Of a stretch of DNA of 64,000 bases, positions 17,343-24,445 are shown one piece after another (position 1 is the first letter of the stretch; every line of letters starts with the position of its first letter). Under the pieces are notes generated by a model that searched no databases, had not been told where the DNA came from, and saw only the letters and a program-made list of their open reading frames with translations. Origin of the DNA: Hymenobacter sp. IS2118 (lineage in GTDB: Bacteria > Bacteroidota > Bacteroidia > Cytophagales > Hymenobacteraceae). Position numbers and translations under genes: made by a program. The stretch covers positions 24,052 to 88,051 of the forward strand of contig NZ_JNLX01000185.1 of NCBI RefSeq assembly GCF_000715495.1, written 5' to 3'.

Positions 17343-17891
17343 TTAAAAGCGCTTCCGCTGCACCTTGGCCAACTGCCGCTGCAAGCCCAATAATACCAGG
17401 CACGGAAGACCCACCCACACGGCCTCGCTGGCCAGAACCCGCAGTCCCCGGCCGCTAAAAAAAGCCTTGATGCCAATGGGCGACACCTTAATTGGCCGTA
17501 AGCCAAAAAAATACCGCTCCAAATCCCAGGGGCTGAAAAACGCGACGCCCAGGCCGCCCGTGGTCATGGCATCGAGCACGCCGTGCGACGCCGTAGCCAG
17601 AAATAAAAGCAGCCCCAGTCGCGCCGCCGCCGGGCGTTGGCCCGCCCGCGCCAGCCGGCTCCACAGCACGCCCACGGCCGCTACCAAAGCCGCCGCCAAC
17701 AGCGAGTGCGTGAGGCCGCGGTGGCCCCACAGGCTCTCGTACGGCACACCCAGCTTGTAGCCCAGCGCGTCCACGTCGGGCAGGGCGGCACACGCGGCCG
17801 CCGCCACCCAGTAGGGCCAGTGTCGGCGTTCGGGAAGAATAAGTTTGCCCAAAGTAGCGCCCAAGGCCGCGTGCGCGAATGCTGATGCCAT
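17343..17891 (-). CDS. Membrane-bound metal-dependent hydrolase (YdjM/DUF457 family)
   Basis: This polytopic inner-membrane protein of about 182 residues belongs to the YdjM-like family annotated as metal-dependent hydrolases. Family His motifs are visible at WGHRGLTHSLLAA and ASHGVLDAMTTGG, together with LPDVDAL near the N-terminus, each next to hydrophobic helices. Start 17891 (MASAFAHAALGATLG) is chosen because the family begins with this small-residue helix; an in-frame start 45 bases upstream is possible. The substrate is unknown. The gene lies between the sirtuin gene and the phosphoesterase-barrel gene on the same strand with short gaps, so co-transcription is likely. Confidence 0.85.
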   Translation of the reverse strand: MASAFAHAALGATLGKLILPERRHWPYWVAAAACAALPDVDALGYKLGVPYESLWGHRGLTHSLLAAALVAAVGVLWSRLARAGQRPAAARLGLLLFLATASHGVLDAMTTGGLGVAFFSPWDLERYFFGLRPIKVSPIGIKAFFSGRGLRVLASEAVWVGLPCLVLLGLQRQLAKVQRKRF

Positions 17892-17946
17892 AACCGACGA
17901 GAAGAACAGCCGCGAATGTAGGCGCGGAAAAGCCACTGCCTCCTTT

Positions 17947-18633
17947 TCAGCCCGCCGCCAGCTCGCTCAATACCCTGGGCACGCCCGTGGTGGCGGGCTC
18001 CACCACGTATCGGATGCCGCGCCGGCCCGCCTCGGGCTGATGCGGGTCGATGACGTAGACCGGGCAGCCCACGGGGGCGTAGTGCAGCAGGCCCGCGGCC
18101 GGGTAAACCTGCAGAGAAGTACCCACCACCAGCAGGGCATCGGCAGTACCCGCCACTTCGGCGGCCTGTTCAATCAGGGGTACCATCTCGCCAAACCATA
18201 CGATGTGCGGGCGCAGCTGCCCGCCGTCGGGCGCGAGGTCGCCGGGATTAATGTCGCCGGGGCAGTCGTATACCTTGGTTTCATCCTTCACCGAACGCAT
18301 CTGACTGAGCCGGCCGTGCAGGTGGATAACCTCCGTGGAGCCGGCGCGCTCGTGCAGGTCGTCCACATTTTGGGTGATGATGGTGACGCGCCAGCCGGCT
18401 TCTTCCTCAAAGCCCGCGAGTGCCAGATGCGCTGCATTGGGCGACACGGTACGCGCCTGGGCGCGCCGCTGATTATAAAAATCGAGCACCAAAGCGGGGT
18501 CGCGGGCAAAGCCTTCGGGCGAGGCCACGTCTTCCACGCGGTGGTTTTCCCACAGCCCGTTGCTGTCGCGAAACGTGCGAATACCAGATTCGGCTGAGAC
18601 GCCAGCTCCGGTGAGAACGACCAGATGTTTCAT
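17947..18633 (-). CDS. cobB: NAD-dependent protein deacylase (sirtuin, CobB type)
   Basis: This 228-residue sirtuin removes acyl groups from lysines using NAD+. It shows GAGVSAESGIRTFR (NAD binding), QNVDDLHERAG, the catalytic His106 in HLHG, and GTSLQVYPAAGL. Tyr53 and Arg56 in DFYNQRR fit the Y-x-x-R signature of class III enzymes, which prefer succinyl or malonyl lysine. The zinc-binding segment after HLHG has only one Cys (in VYDCPGD) instead of four, so no structural zinc is expected. Its neighbours are a membrane hydrolase downstream and a PNPOx-like gene upstream. Confidence 0.93.
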   Translation of the reverse strand: MKHLVVLTGAGVSAESGIRTFRDSNGLWENHRVEDVASPEGFARDPALVLDFYNQRRAQARTVSPNAAHLALAGFEEEAGWRVTIITQNVDDLHERAGSTEVIHLHGRLSQMRSVKDETKVYDCPGDINPGDLAPDGGQLRPHIVWFGEMVPLIEQAAEVAGTADALLVVGTSLQVYPAAGLLHYAPVGCPVYVIDPHQPEAGRRGIRYVVEPATTGVPRVLSELAAG

Positions 18634-18711
18634 GGTTTTAGGGTAGGAGTATGTGAGGGTAGGATTTGCAAATCGTAATGACGGGCCAATGGGCTCATTG
18701 TTAAAGTCCGT

Positions 18712-19128
18712 CTACAGTTCTATCTCGCCATCTCCTTCGCCGTGCCAAAACTTGATGCGGCTGGCTTGCACCCGAACCAGCACGATGCCGGGCGTGTCAA
18801 TTCCTTCTTTGAACCAACGCTTTAGCTCGGGTAGCCAGTGCTTTTCGAGGGTGGCCCGCTGGCGGATAAGCGTGGCGGTGCCCACCACGGACACATACAG
18901 GTAATCGGGCCCGGAAAAGCCGAGGCTGACGTGCGAATTTTCGGTGATGTCGCGCACGGTGCGCGAGTCTTCGTAGGTGAAATAGTAGGAATTGCCGTCG
19001 TATTCCACGTCGCCGTTGTTGCTCATGGGGCGGGTACTGAGCTGGCCCCGGCTGGTGTGCGTGGTGAGCAGGGCGATGTCGAGCTTCGCCATTTTGGCAG
19101 CGACGGCTTTGAGCGTAGTTTCAGCCAT
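18712..19128 (-). CDS. Pyridoxamine 5'-phosphate oxidase-like flavin-binding protein
   Basis: This is a 138-residue split-barrel protein of the general-stress-protein-26 type (PNPOx-like superfamily), which binds FMN or F420-like cofactors. Visible family features are ALLTTHTSRGQLSTRPM, the GNSYYFTYEDSRTVRDI segment and SHVSLGFSGPDYLYVSVVG. It is too short and lacks the C-terminal region for true PdxH. The role is probably oxidative-stress related, by family only. It is 48 bases from a hypothetical gene upstream on the same strand and may be co-transcribed with it. Confidence 0.85.
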   Translation of the reverse strand: MAETTLKAVAAKMAKLDIALLTTHTSRGQLSTRPMSNNGDVEYDGNSYYFTYEDSRTVRDITENSHVSLGFSGPDYLYVSVVGTATLIRQRATLEKHWLPELKRWFKEGIDTPGIVLVRVQASRIKFWHGEGDGEIEL

Positions 19129-19176
19129 AGTATTTTGAGGGAGAGGAAAAGGGCAAAGTAATGCGGGCGGTCCGGC

Positions 19177-19710
19177 TTAAAGCACGGCTTCTTGGCGTGT
19201 CTCGTTGCCGGGGTAGTCCGAAGCGGTAATGGTAATCTTGTCGCCGGCCAGTGACTCGTTGGAAGCAGTAGCCACGTAGCGGAACGTGCTACCGTCGGCT
19301 TCGGGCCGCACATCGCCCTCCTCCACAATGCTGCCATCGGGATTCTGGATGAGCACGTGCACGTGGTGCAGGGCAAAATCGTCGGTGGCCTGCACCACAA
19401 TTACGTCGCCCACCCGGCCCCGGTAGCCCGAAAAATCGACATTCGTAATATTGGGCGCGTTCAGATAGTCGGCCACGGCCACAGCATAGGGCGAGCGCAA
19501 AATCTCGTCGGTATGCTTGCGGTAGGCAGACTCGCGGGCGGGGTCGTTGCGCACATCGTGGGCGTAGAAGGCGGCCTGCTGCACGCGCTGGCGCTGGGTG
19601 AGGCCCGCCGCACCGGCCGCCGTAGGCGGGTTGGAAGTATTCTGGCGAAAAACCAGGTCGGGGTTGGTGGCCGGCTGGTCAGGCGCGGGCACGGGAAGGG
19701 CATCGGACAT
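19177..19710 (-). CDS. Hypothetical protein
   Basis: I do not recognise this 177-residue protein. It has a Pro/Ala/Asn-rich N-terminus, a helical middle (LTQRQRVQQAAFYAHDV, ESAYRKHTDEILRSPYAVA) and a C-terminal beta-rich part with GRVGDVIVVQATDDFALHHV, HVLIQNPDGSIVEEG and an ending DKITITASDYPGNET. The latter resembles an immunoglobulin-like or calcium-sandwich domain. No signal peptide or membrane helix is visible. It precedes the PNPOx-like gene with a 48-base gap. Composition and codon use match its neighbours, so a real gene is likely. Confidence 0.7.
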   Translation of the reverse strand: MSDALPVPAPDQPATNPDLVFRQNTSNPPTAAGAAGLTQRQRVQQAAFYAHDVRNDPARESAYRKHTDEILRSPYAVAVADYLNAPNITNVDFSGYRGRVGDVIVVQATDDFALHHVHVLIQNPDGSIVEEGDVRPEADGSTFRYVATASNESLAGDKITITASDYPGNETRQEAVL

Positions 19711-19864
19711 AAGTGGGTGGGATTGGGGTGCGAAAGGGTGGCGTAAGTAGCAATTTCTACCCTACGCACCAAGGTGTTGGTCAGGCCATAACTTTTCAAA
19801 AAAAGTGGCGAGCTGTTGCCCCGCACCCCGCCCGCACCCCAAAGTCGCCTCGCCCCCCACCCGG

Positions 19865-19872
19865 TACCTTTG
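19865..19872 (+). promoter_or_regulatory. -7 box of the HAD phosphatase gene
   Basis: TACCTTTG matches TAnnTTTG and lies 24 bases before the ATG at 19897, giving a short leader. No TTTG is seen at -33. Confidence 0.45.
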
Positions 19873-19896
19873 CCGCTCCTGCTTCCCCGACTACTC

Positions 19897-20583
19897 ATGA
19901 TTCGCACCGTAATTTTCGACATGGACGGCGTCATTATCGACACCGAGCCGCTGCACCACCACGCCTTTTTCACGCTGTTTGCCGAGCTGGGCATTACCGT
20001 CAGCGTGGCCGAGTATGCCAGCTTTCTGGGCGGCTCGACGCGCAACGTTTTTCAGCGGCTCAAAAGCGAATTTGGCCTTACTCAGGACGTGGAAAGTCTG
20101 CTGCTGCGCAAGCGGGAGCTGTTCAATAAGTCTTTCGATGAAGATACCGGGCTCGACCTGCTGCCCGGCGTGCGCAGCCTGATTGAGGACCTGCGGGCGC
20201 ATGGCGTGCAGCTGGTGCTGGCTTCATCGGCTTCCAAAGCCACGATTGTACGGGTATTTCAGCGGTTCGGGCTCGGCCCTTATTTCAACCACCTCGTTAG
20301 CGGCGAAGACTTTGAGCGGTCGAAACCCGACCCGGCAATTTTCCGGCACGCGGCGGCATTGGCCAAAACCGCTGTGTCGGAGTGCATCGTTATCGAGGAT
20401 TCGGCCAACGGGGTTTCGGCGGCGAAGGCGGCGGGTATCTACTGCGTAGGCTACGCCAGCCCGCACTCCGCCGGTCAGGACCTAGGCCACGCCGACCGCA
20501 TCATCCAACACTTTTCGGAATTGACCGCTCCGGCCATTATCGGCATTCGACCCACCGAAGAATCAGCAAGCCAGCGGGTGTAG
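19897..20583 (+). CDS. HAD-superfamily phosphatase, beta-phosphoglucomutase-like
   Basis: This 228-residue HAD subfamily IA protein carries the nucleophile motif VIFDMDGVIIDTEP, the Ser/Thr motif VLASSASKA, the Lys motif KPDPAIF and the acidic motif IVIEDSANGVSAAKAAG. It probably dephosphorylates, or isomerises, a small sugar phosphate. Start 19897 (MIRTVIFDMDG) is chosen because the family begins just before the DxD motif and because the -7 box lies between it and the upstream alternative. It stands alone, divergent from the hypothetical gene. Confidence 0.9.
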   Translation: MIRTVIFDMDGVIIDTEPLHHHAFFTLFAELGITVSVAEYASFLGGSTRNVFQRLKSEFGLTQDVESLLLRKRELFNKSFDEDTGLDLLPGVRSLIEDLRAHGVQLVLASSASKATIVRVFQRFGLGPYFNHLVSGEDFERSKPDPAIFRHAAALAKTAVSECIVIEDSANGVSAAKAAGIYCVGYASPHSAGQDLGHADRIIQHFSELTAPAIIGIRPTEESASQRV

Positions 20584-20603
20584 CCGGTGCTGGGTAGTTA
20601 GCC

Positions 20604-20646
20604 TAAGCTACAAGCGGTGGGCCGCAAGCTTGGGGCTTGTAGCTTA
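20604..20646. repeat. Word-type inverted repeat (TAAGCTACAAGC / GCTTGTAGCTTA)
   Basis: A perfect 12-base inverted repeat with a 19-base spacer; extra echoes of the words (GCAAGCTTGGGGCTTG, ATGGCTTGTG) surround it. It sits between convergent genes but has no T run. Confidence 0.65.
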
Positions 20647-20664
20647 TGGCTTGTGAATCAACGC

Positions 20665-21570
20665 TTAAAACCGGCCTAATTCCTCCCAGTCAAAGTCCCA
20701 TTCGGGCGTAAAAAACTGCGCTTGGGCCGTGGCCGGTACCGAAAACCACGCGCCCAGCTCGGGGCCGTCCACGTTGCGCAGGATATGGACGTTCTGAGCC
20801 GGCATGTAGCTCTGGGCCAGCAGCACGTATTTCTGGTGAGAAGTCGGGTTTTCGGCCACATCCACTACCAGCACGGCGTGGCCGGGCGCCCCGCCGTGAA
20901 TTAATACGTCGCCGGGCTGTACCGTACTGAGCGGCACTGGTCGCAGCTCCTTGCTCAGCGAGAGCGTGCCCGCGTAGCCGAACGTGGGCACCAGGTAGCG
21001 GGCCAGGGCCGCGTGGGTGGGCGCCTCGGCCGGCCGGGCGGCGGGCGTCACCTCCTCGCCGCGCACCTTGAAAGTCTTGCCGGCCACGAAATCTGAAAAC
21101 CAGAAATCATAGCCCGTGGTGAGATGAAAATGGATTTTATTCGGGTCGTGGCTGAATAAATACTCGGCCCGCAGGCGCATCACGGCGTCGGCACACTGCT
21201 GCAAATCCTGGGGCGGCACGTCGATATCGACCACGGCCGCCACCACGTCCTGCCGGTTTTTCGGCTGCCCGTTGTAGAGCAGGGCTCTGGTGCCGGCTGG
21301 TTTCAGGGGCAGCCACCGCAGCCACTCGCTCCAGCTTCCGGCGGCGGTAGCCACGCGCCGGCTGCCGGCGGGGGCCGGGAATCGGACCGCCACCGTTTGC
21401 GTGGCCGGGCCAAGCTGGGCCTGCCAGGGGTAGGAGAGGCCCGCAGGGCGTGGGGCCAGAGTTGGCGGCGTGGCCCTAGTAACGGCCGCTTTCGCGGTAT
21501 CGGCCGTATCGGACTGGCAGGCCAGCAAACCCAGGGCCGCGAGCAGCAGTAGAGGTGTTTTCTTCTTCAC
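20665..21570 (-). CDS. DUF4846 lipoprotein
   Basis: This 301-residue predicted lipoprotein belongs to the DUF4846 family as I recognise it (WLRWLPLKP, LLYNGQPKN, DLQQCADAVMRLRAEYL, KIHFHLTTGYDFWF and a C-terminal PGDVLIHGGAPGHAVLVVDVA). I choose GTG 21570 because it yields KKKTPLLLLAALGLLAC, a textbook lipoprotein signal with the lipid-modified Cys at residue 18. TTG codons at 21588 and 21585 would lie inside the topA terminator. The PGDV/GHAVLVVD region recalls cysteine-peptidase-like folds, but no catalytic Cys-His pair is evident. The biochemical role is unknown. Confidence 0.85.
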   Translation of the reverse strand: MKKKTPLLLLAALGLLACQSDTADTAKAAVTRATPPTLAPRPAGLSYPWQAQLGPATQTVAVRFPAPAGSRRVATAAGSWSEWLRWLPLKPAGTRALLYNGQPKNRQDVVAAVVDIDVPPQDLQQCADAVMRLRAEYLFSHDPNKIHFHLTTGYDFWFSDFVAGKTFKVRGEEVTPAARPAEAPTHAALARYLVPTFGYAGTLSLSKELRPVPLSTVQPGDVLIHGGAPGHAVLVVDVAENPTSHQKYVLLAQSYMPAQNVHILRNVDGPELGAWFSVPATAQAQFFTPEWDFDWEELGRF

Positions 21571-21586
21571 AGCAGCATTAAGCAAC

Positions 21587-21612
21587 AAAAAAAGCCCGCG
21601 AGGTGCGGGCTT
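21587..21612 (-). terminator. topA terminator
   Basis: Read on the minus strand, GCCCGC-ACCTC-GCGGGC is followed by T7, just after the topA stop codon and upstream of the DUF4846 start. Confidence 0.85.
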
Positions 21613-21643
21613 TTCGTATGCGAATAACGTAATATGCTGCTGA

Positions 21644-24166
21644 TTATTTTGCCGCCGCCGTTGGCTTTTTAGCGGCTGGCTTCTTGGCAGTAGCGGGCTT
21701 CTTGGCGGCGGTGGCTTTTTTGGCGGCGGCAGGCTTTTTTGCCGCTGGTTTCTTAGCGGCGGCAGTGGCTTTGGCCGCCTTTTTAGCCGGGGCGTCGGCG
21801 TCCTTTTCAGCTTTTGCAGGGGCCGCTTTTTTGCCGAAGCGGCCGCCTTTGGCCGGTTTGTCGGGCGTGGCGTCGGCCAGCTCCTGGCAGCGTTCCAGGG
21901 TTAGCTCGGTGGGCTCCTCGCCTTTGGGAATCTTCACGTTCTTCTTGCCCGCCACAATGTAGGGCCCGAAGCGGCCATTCAGCACCTGAATATCGGGGTT
22001 TTCGGGGAAAGCCTTGATGAGGCGCTCGGCGTCGGTTTTGCGCTTGAGCTCAATCAGGGCCACGGCTTCTTCGGCGTTGATGGTGTGCGGGTCCTGCTCC
22101 TTGGTGAGGGAGAAAAACTTGCTGTCGTGCCGCACATAAGGCCCGAAGCGGCCCAGGTTGGCCGTCATGTCCTTGCCCTCAAACTCGCCCACCACGCGCG
22201 GCAGCTTGAACAGCTCCAGCGCCTCTTCCAGGGTGATGCTTTCGATAAACTGGCCTTTGCGCAGGTTGGCGTAGGCGGGTTTGGTTTCGCCTTCGGTGTC
22301 GCCCAGGGCCACGTAGGGGCCGTATTTGCCCAGCCGGGCCGAAATGCGCTCGCCGGTTTCGGGGTGGGTGCCCAGCTCGCGGGTGGTGCCCACGGTGCTA
22401 CGGTCAATCTCCTGCCCGGCCTCGATGGTCGCGTGGAAATTGCCGTAGAAATTGGTCAGCATTTGCGTCCAGTCTTCCAGGCCGTTGGCAATCTGGTCGA
22501 ACTCGTCTTCCACCTTCGCCGTGAACTGAAAGTCCACAATCACGGGGAAGTGCTCCACCAAAAAGTCGTTCACCACCATCGCCGTGTCCGTCGGAAACAG
22601 CTTGGCTTTCTCAGCGCCGTAGTTCTCGGTTTTCACTTCCGTACTCACCGCCGCTTCGTCCAGCGTCAGCACGTGGAACTTGCGCTCCTTGCCCTCACGG
22701 GTGTCTTTTTCCACATAGCCACGCTTCTGCACCGTGCTGATGGTGGGGGCGTAGGTGGAAGGCCGGCCGATGCCCATTTCCTCCAGCTTCTTTACCAGCG
22801 AAGCCTCGGTGTAGCGGGCCGGCGGCGATGAAAACCGCTCCGTGGCGCTCAGGCGCAGCAGGGGCATCGCCTGGCCCACGCTTAGCGGCGGCAGGCCGCG
22901 CGAGAAGCTCGATTCGGCGTCCTTGGCTTCTTCTTCGTCCTCGTCGTCCTTGCTTTCGGCATACACTTTCAGAAAACCCTCGAAGGTGATGACCTCGCCG
23001 GTAGCCGTGAACGTGACGCCAGGCTGCGTGCTGATGCCGATAACGGCCGTGGTCCGCTCAATCACCGCTTCGGCCATCTGCGAAGCCATTGCCCGCTTGC
23101 GAATCAGGTCGTACAGGCGCTGCTCCGAGGCATCGGAACCGGCTTTTACCAGCGCGAAATCGGTGGGGCGAATGGCTTCGTGAGCCTCCTGGGCCGAAGC
23201 CGACTTGGTTTTGAAGGTGCGGGTGTGGTGGTACTCGGCGCCGTAGGCGGCCGTGATGGCATTTTGGGCCCCGGTCATGGCCTCGCCCGACAGGTTCACC
23301 GAGTCCGTCCGCATGTAGCTGATTTTGCCAGCCTCGTACAGCTTCTGGGCCACGCTCATGGTTTGGGCCACCGAGAAGCCGAGCTTGCGTGAAGCCTCTT
23401 GCTGCAGCGTAGACGTGGTGAACGGGGCCGCTGGGCTGCGCTTGCCGGGCTTTTTATCCAGGCTTTCAATCTGATATTTGGCCCCGAGGCAGCGCTGCAA
23501 AAAGGCTTCGGCTTCGTCCCGCACTTTGTAGCGGGTAGGCAGCTCGGCTTCGAGCACCGCGCCGCGGCCGGCGTCGAAGCGCGCCACAATGCGATAGGCG
23601 CTGGCCGAGAGGTGGGACGCTACTTCGCGCTCCCGCTCCACCACCAGGCGCACCGCCACCGACTGTACCCGGCCGGCCGACAGGCCCGGCTTTACTTTTT
23701 TCCACAGTACCGGGCTCAGCTCGAAGCCCACAAGGCGGTCGAGCACCCGGCGGGCCTGTTGGGCGTTCACCAAGTCCTGGTTCACCGTGCGCGGCGCGGC
23801 AATGGCGGCCAGGATGGCATTTTTGGTGATTTCGCGGAATACGATGCGACGCGTTTTGGTCTCGGGCAGGTTCAGAGTCTCGGCCAGGTGCCACGAAATG
23901 GCTTCCCCTTCGCGGTCATCGTCACTCGCCAACCAGACCGTTTCGGCCTCTTTGGAAAGTTTTTTTAGCTGCGCAATTAGCTCGCGCTTGTCGGGCGACA
24001 CCACGTAAGTAGGCTTAAATCCATTGGCAATATCGATGGCGTTGTTGTCCTTGGGCAAGTCGCGAACGTGCCCGTAGCTGGAGCGCACCACGTAATCCTG
24101 GCCGAGGTAGCCTTCAATGGTTTTGGCCTTGGCCGGCGACTCGACGATAACTAAATTCTTGACCAT
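21644..24166 (-). CDS. topA: DNA topoisomerase I
   Basis: This 840-residue type IA topoisomerase relaxes negative supercoils. It starts at MVKNLVIVESPAKAKTIEGY with the TOPRIM domain, DDDREGEAISWHLAE, and the catalytic Tyr in KISYMRTDSVNLS. Start 24166 is the conserved TOPRIM start; the longer frame upstream adds 70 non-conserved residues. The C-terminus has three repeated modules containing LGKYGPYVALG, LGRFGPYVRH and NGRFGPYIVAG, and ends in a ~60-residue Lys/Ala/Pro tail built from AAKKPA-type repeats that resembles histone H1 tails. The zinc-finger Cys of E. coli TopA are absent. It is divergent from the chemosensory operon. Confidence 0.97.
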   Translation of the reverse strand: MVKNLVIVESPAKAKTIEGYLGQDYVVRSSYGHVRDLPKDNNAIDIANGFKPTYVVSPDKRELIAQLKKLSKEAETVWLASDDDREGEAISWHLAETLNLPETKTRRIVFREITKNAILAAIAAPRTVNQDLVNAQQARRVLDRLVGFELSPVLWKKVKPGLSAGRVQSVAVRLVVEREREVASHLSASAYRIVARFDAGRGAVLEAELPTRYKVRDEAEAFLQRCLGAKYQIESLDKKPGKRSPAAPFTTSTLQQEASRKLGFSVAQTMSVAQKLYEAGKISYMRTDSVNLSGEAMTGAQNAITAAYGAEYHHTRTFKTKSASAQEAHEAIRPTDFALVKAGSDASEQRLYDLIRKRAMASQMAEAVIERTTAVIGISTQPGVTFTATGEVITFEGFLKVYAESKDDEDEEEAKDAESSFSRGLPPLSVGQAMPLLRLSATERFSSPPARYTEASLVKKLEEMGIGRPSTYAPTISTVQKRGYVEKDTREGKERKFHVLTLDEAAVSTEVKTENYGAEKAKLFPTDTAMVVNDFLVEHFPVIVDFQFTAKVEDEFDQIANGLEDWTQMLTNFYGNFHATIEAGQEIDRSTVGTTRELGTHPETGERISARLGKYGPYVALGDTEGETKPAYANLRKGQFIESITLEEALELFKLPRVVGEFEGKDMTANLGRFGPYVRHDSKFFSLTKEQDPHTINAEEAVALIELKRKTDAERLIKAFPENPDIQVLNGRFGPYIVAGKKNVKIPKGEEPTELTLERCQELADATPDKPAKGGRFGKKAAPAKAEKDADAPAKKAAKATAAAKKPAAKKPAAAKKATAAKKPATAKKPAAKKPTAAAK

Positions 24167-24321
24167 GTGAGCGGGTAAGGGGGGACGGCAGACGAAAGGA
24201 GGCAGTCCTGAGTGAAACGGCCAGCCGTGGGAAAATGTTGAATTTAGCCGCAAAGATGCCGGATAATTCCCAGCACCGCCGCACTTAAAAATAATAGGGA
24301 CGCTCCGGGGGGGCCGAAACA

Positions 24322-24400
24322 TAACTTTGACCCTGCCGGGTTCACGCCCGTCGCCACCGGCCGAAGCTTTGCTCATTCCGGCTTATTCCGCGTACTTTCG
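24322..24400 (+). promoter_or_regulatory. Candidate promoters of the chemosensory operon
   Basis: TAACTTTG at 24322-24329 matches TAnnTTTG (leader about 115 nt). TACTTTCG at 24393-24400 is a one-mismatch box with TTTG at 24368-24371 (spacer 21), leader about 40 nt. Either could drive the operon; the 280-base divergent region holds no gene. Confidence 0.4.
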
Positions 24401-24445
24401 TCTTCGCATCCCTCCTCCTTTCATCCGTTTGATTCCTATTAGTAT

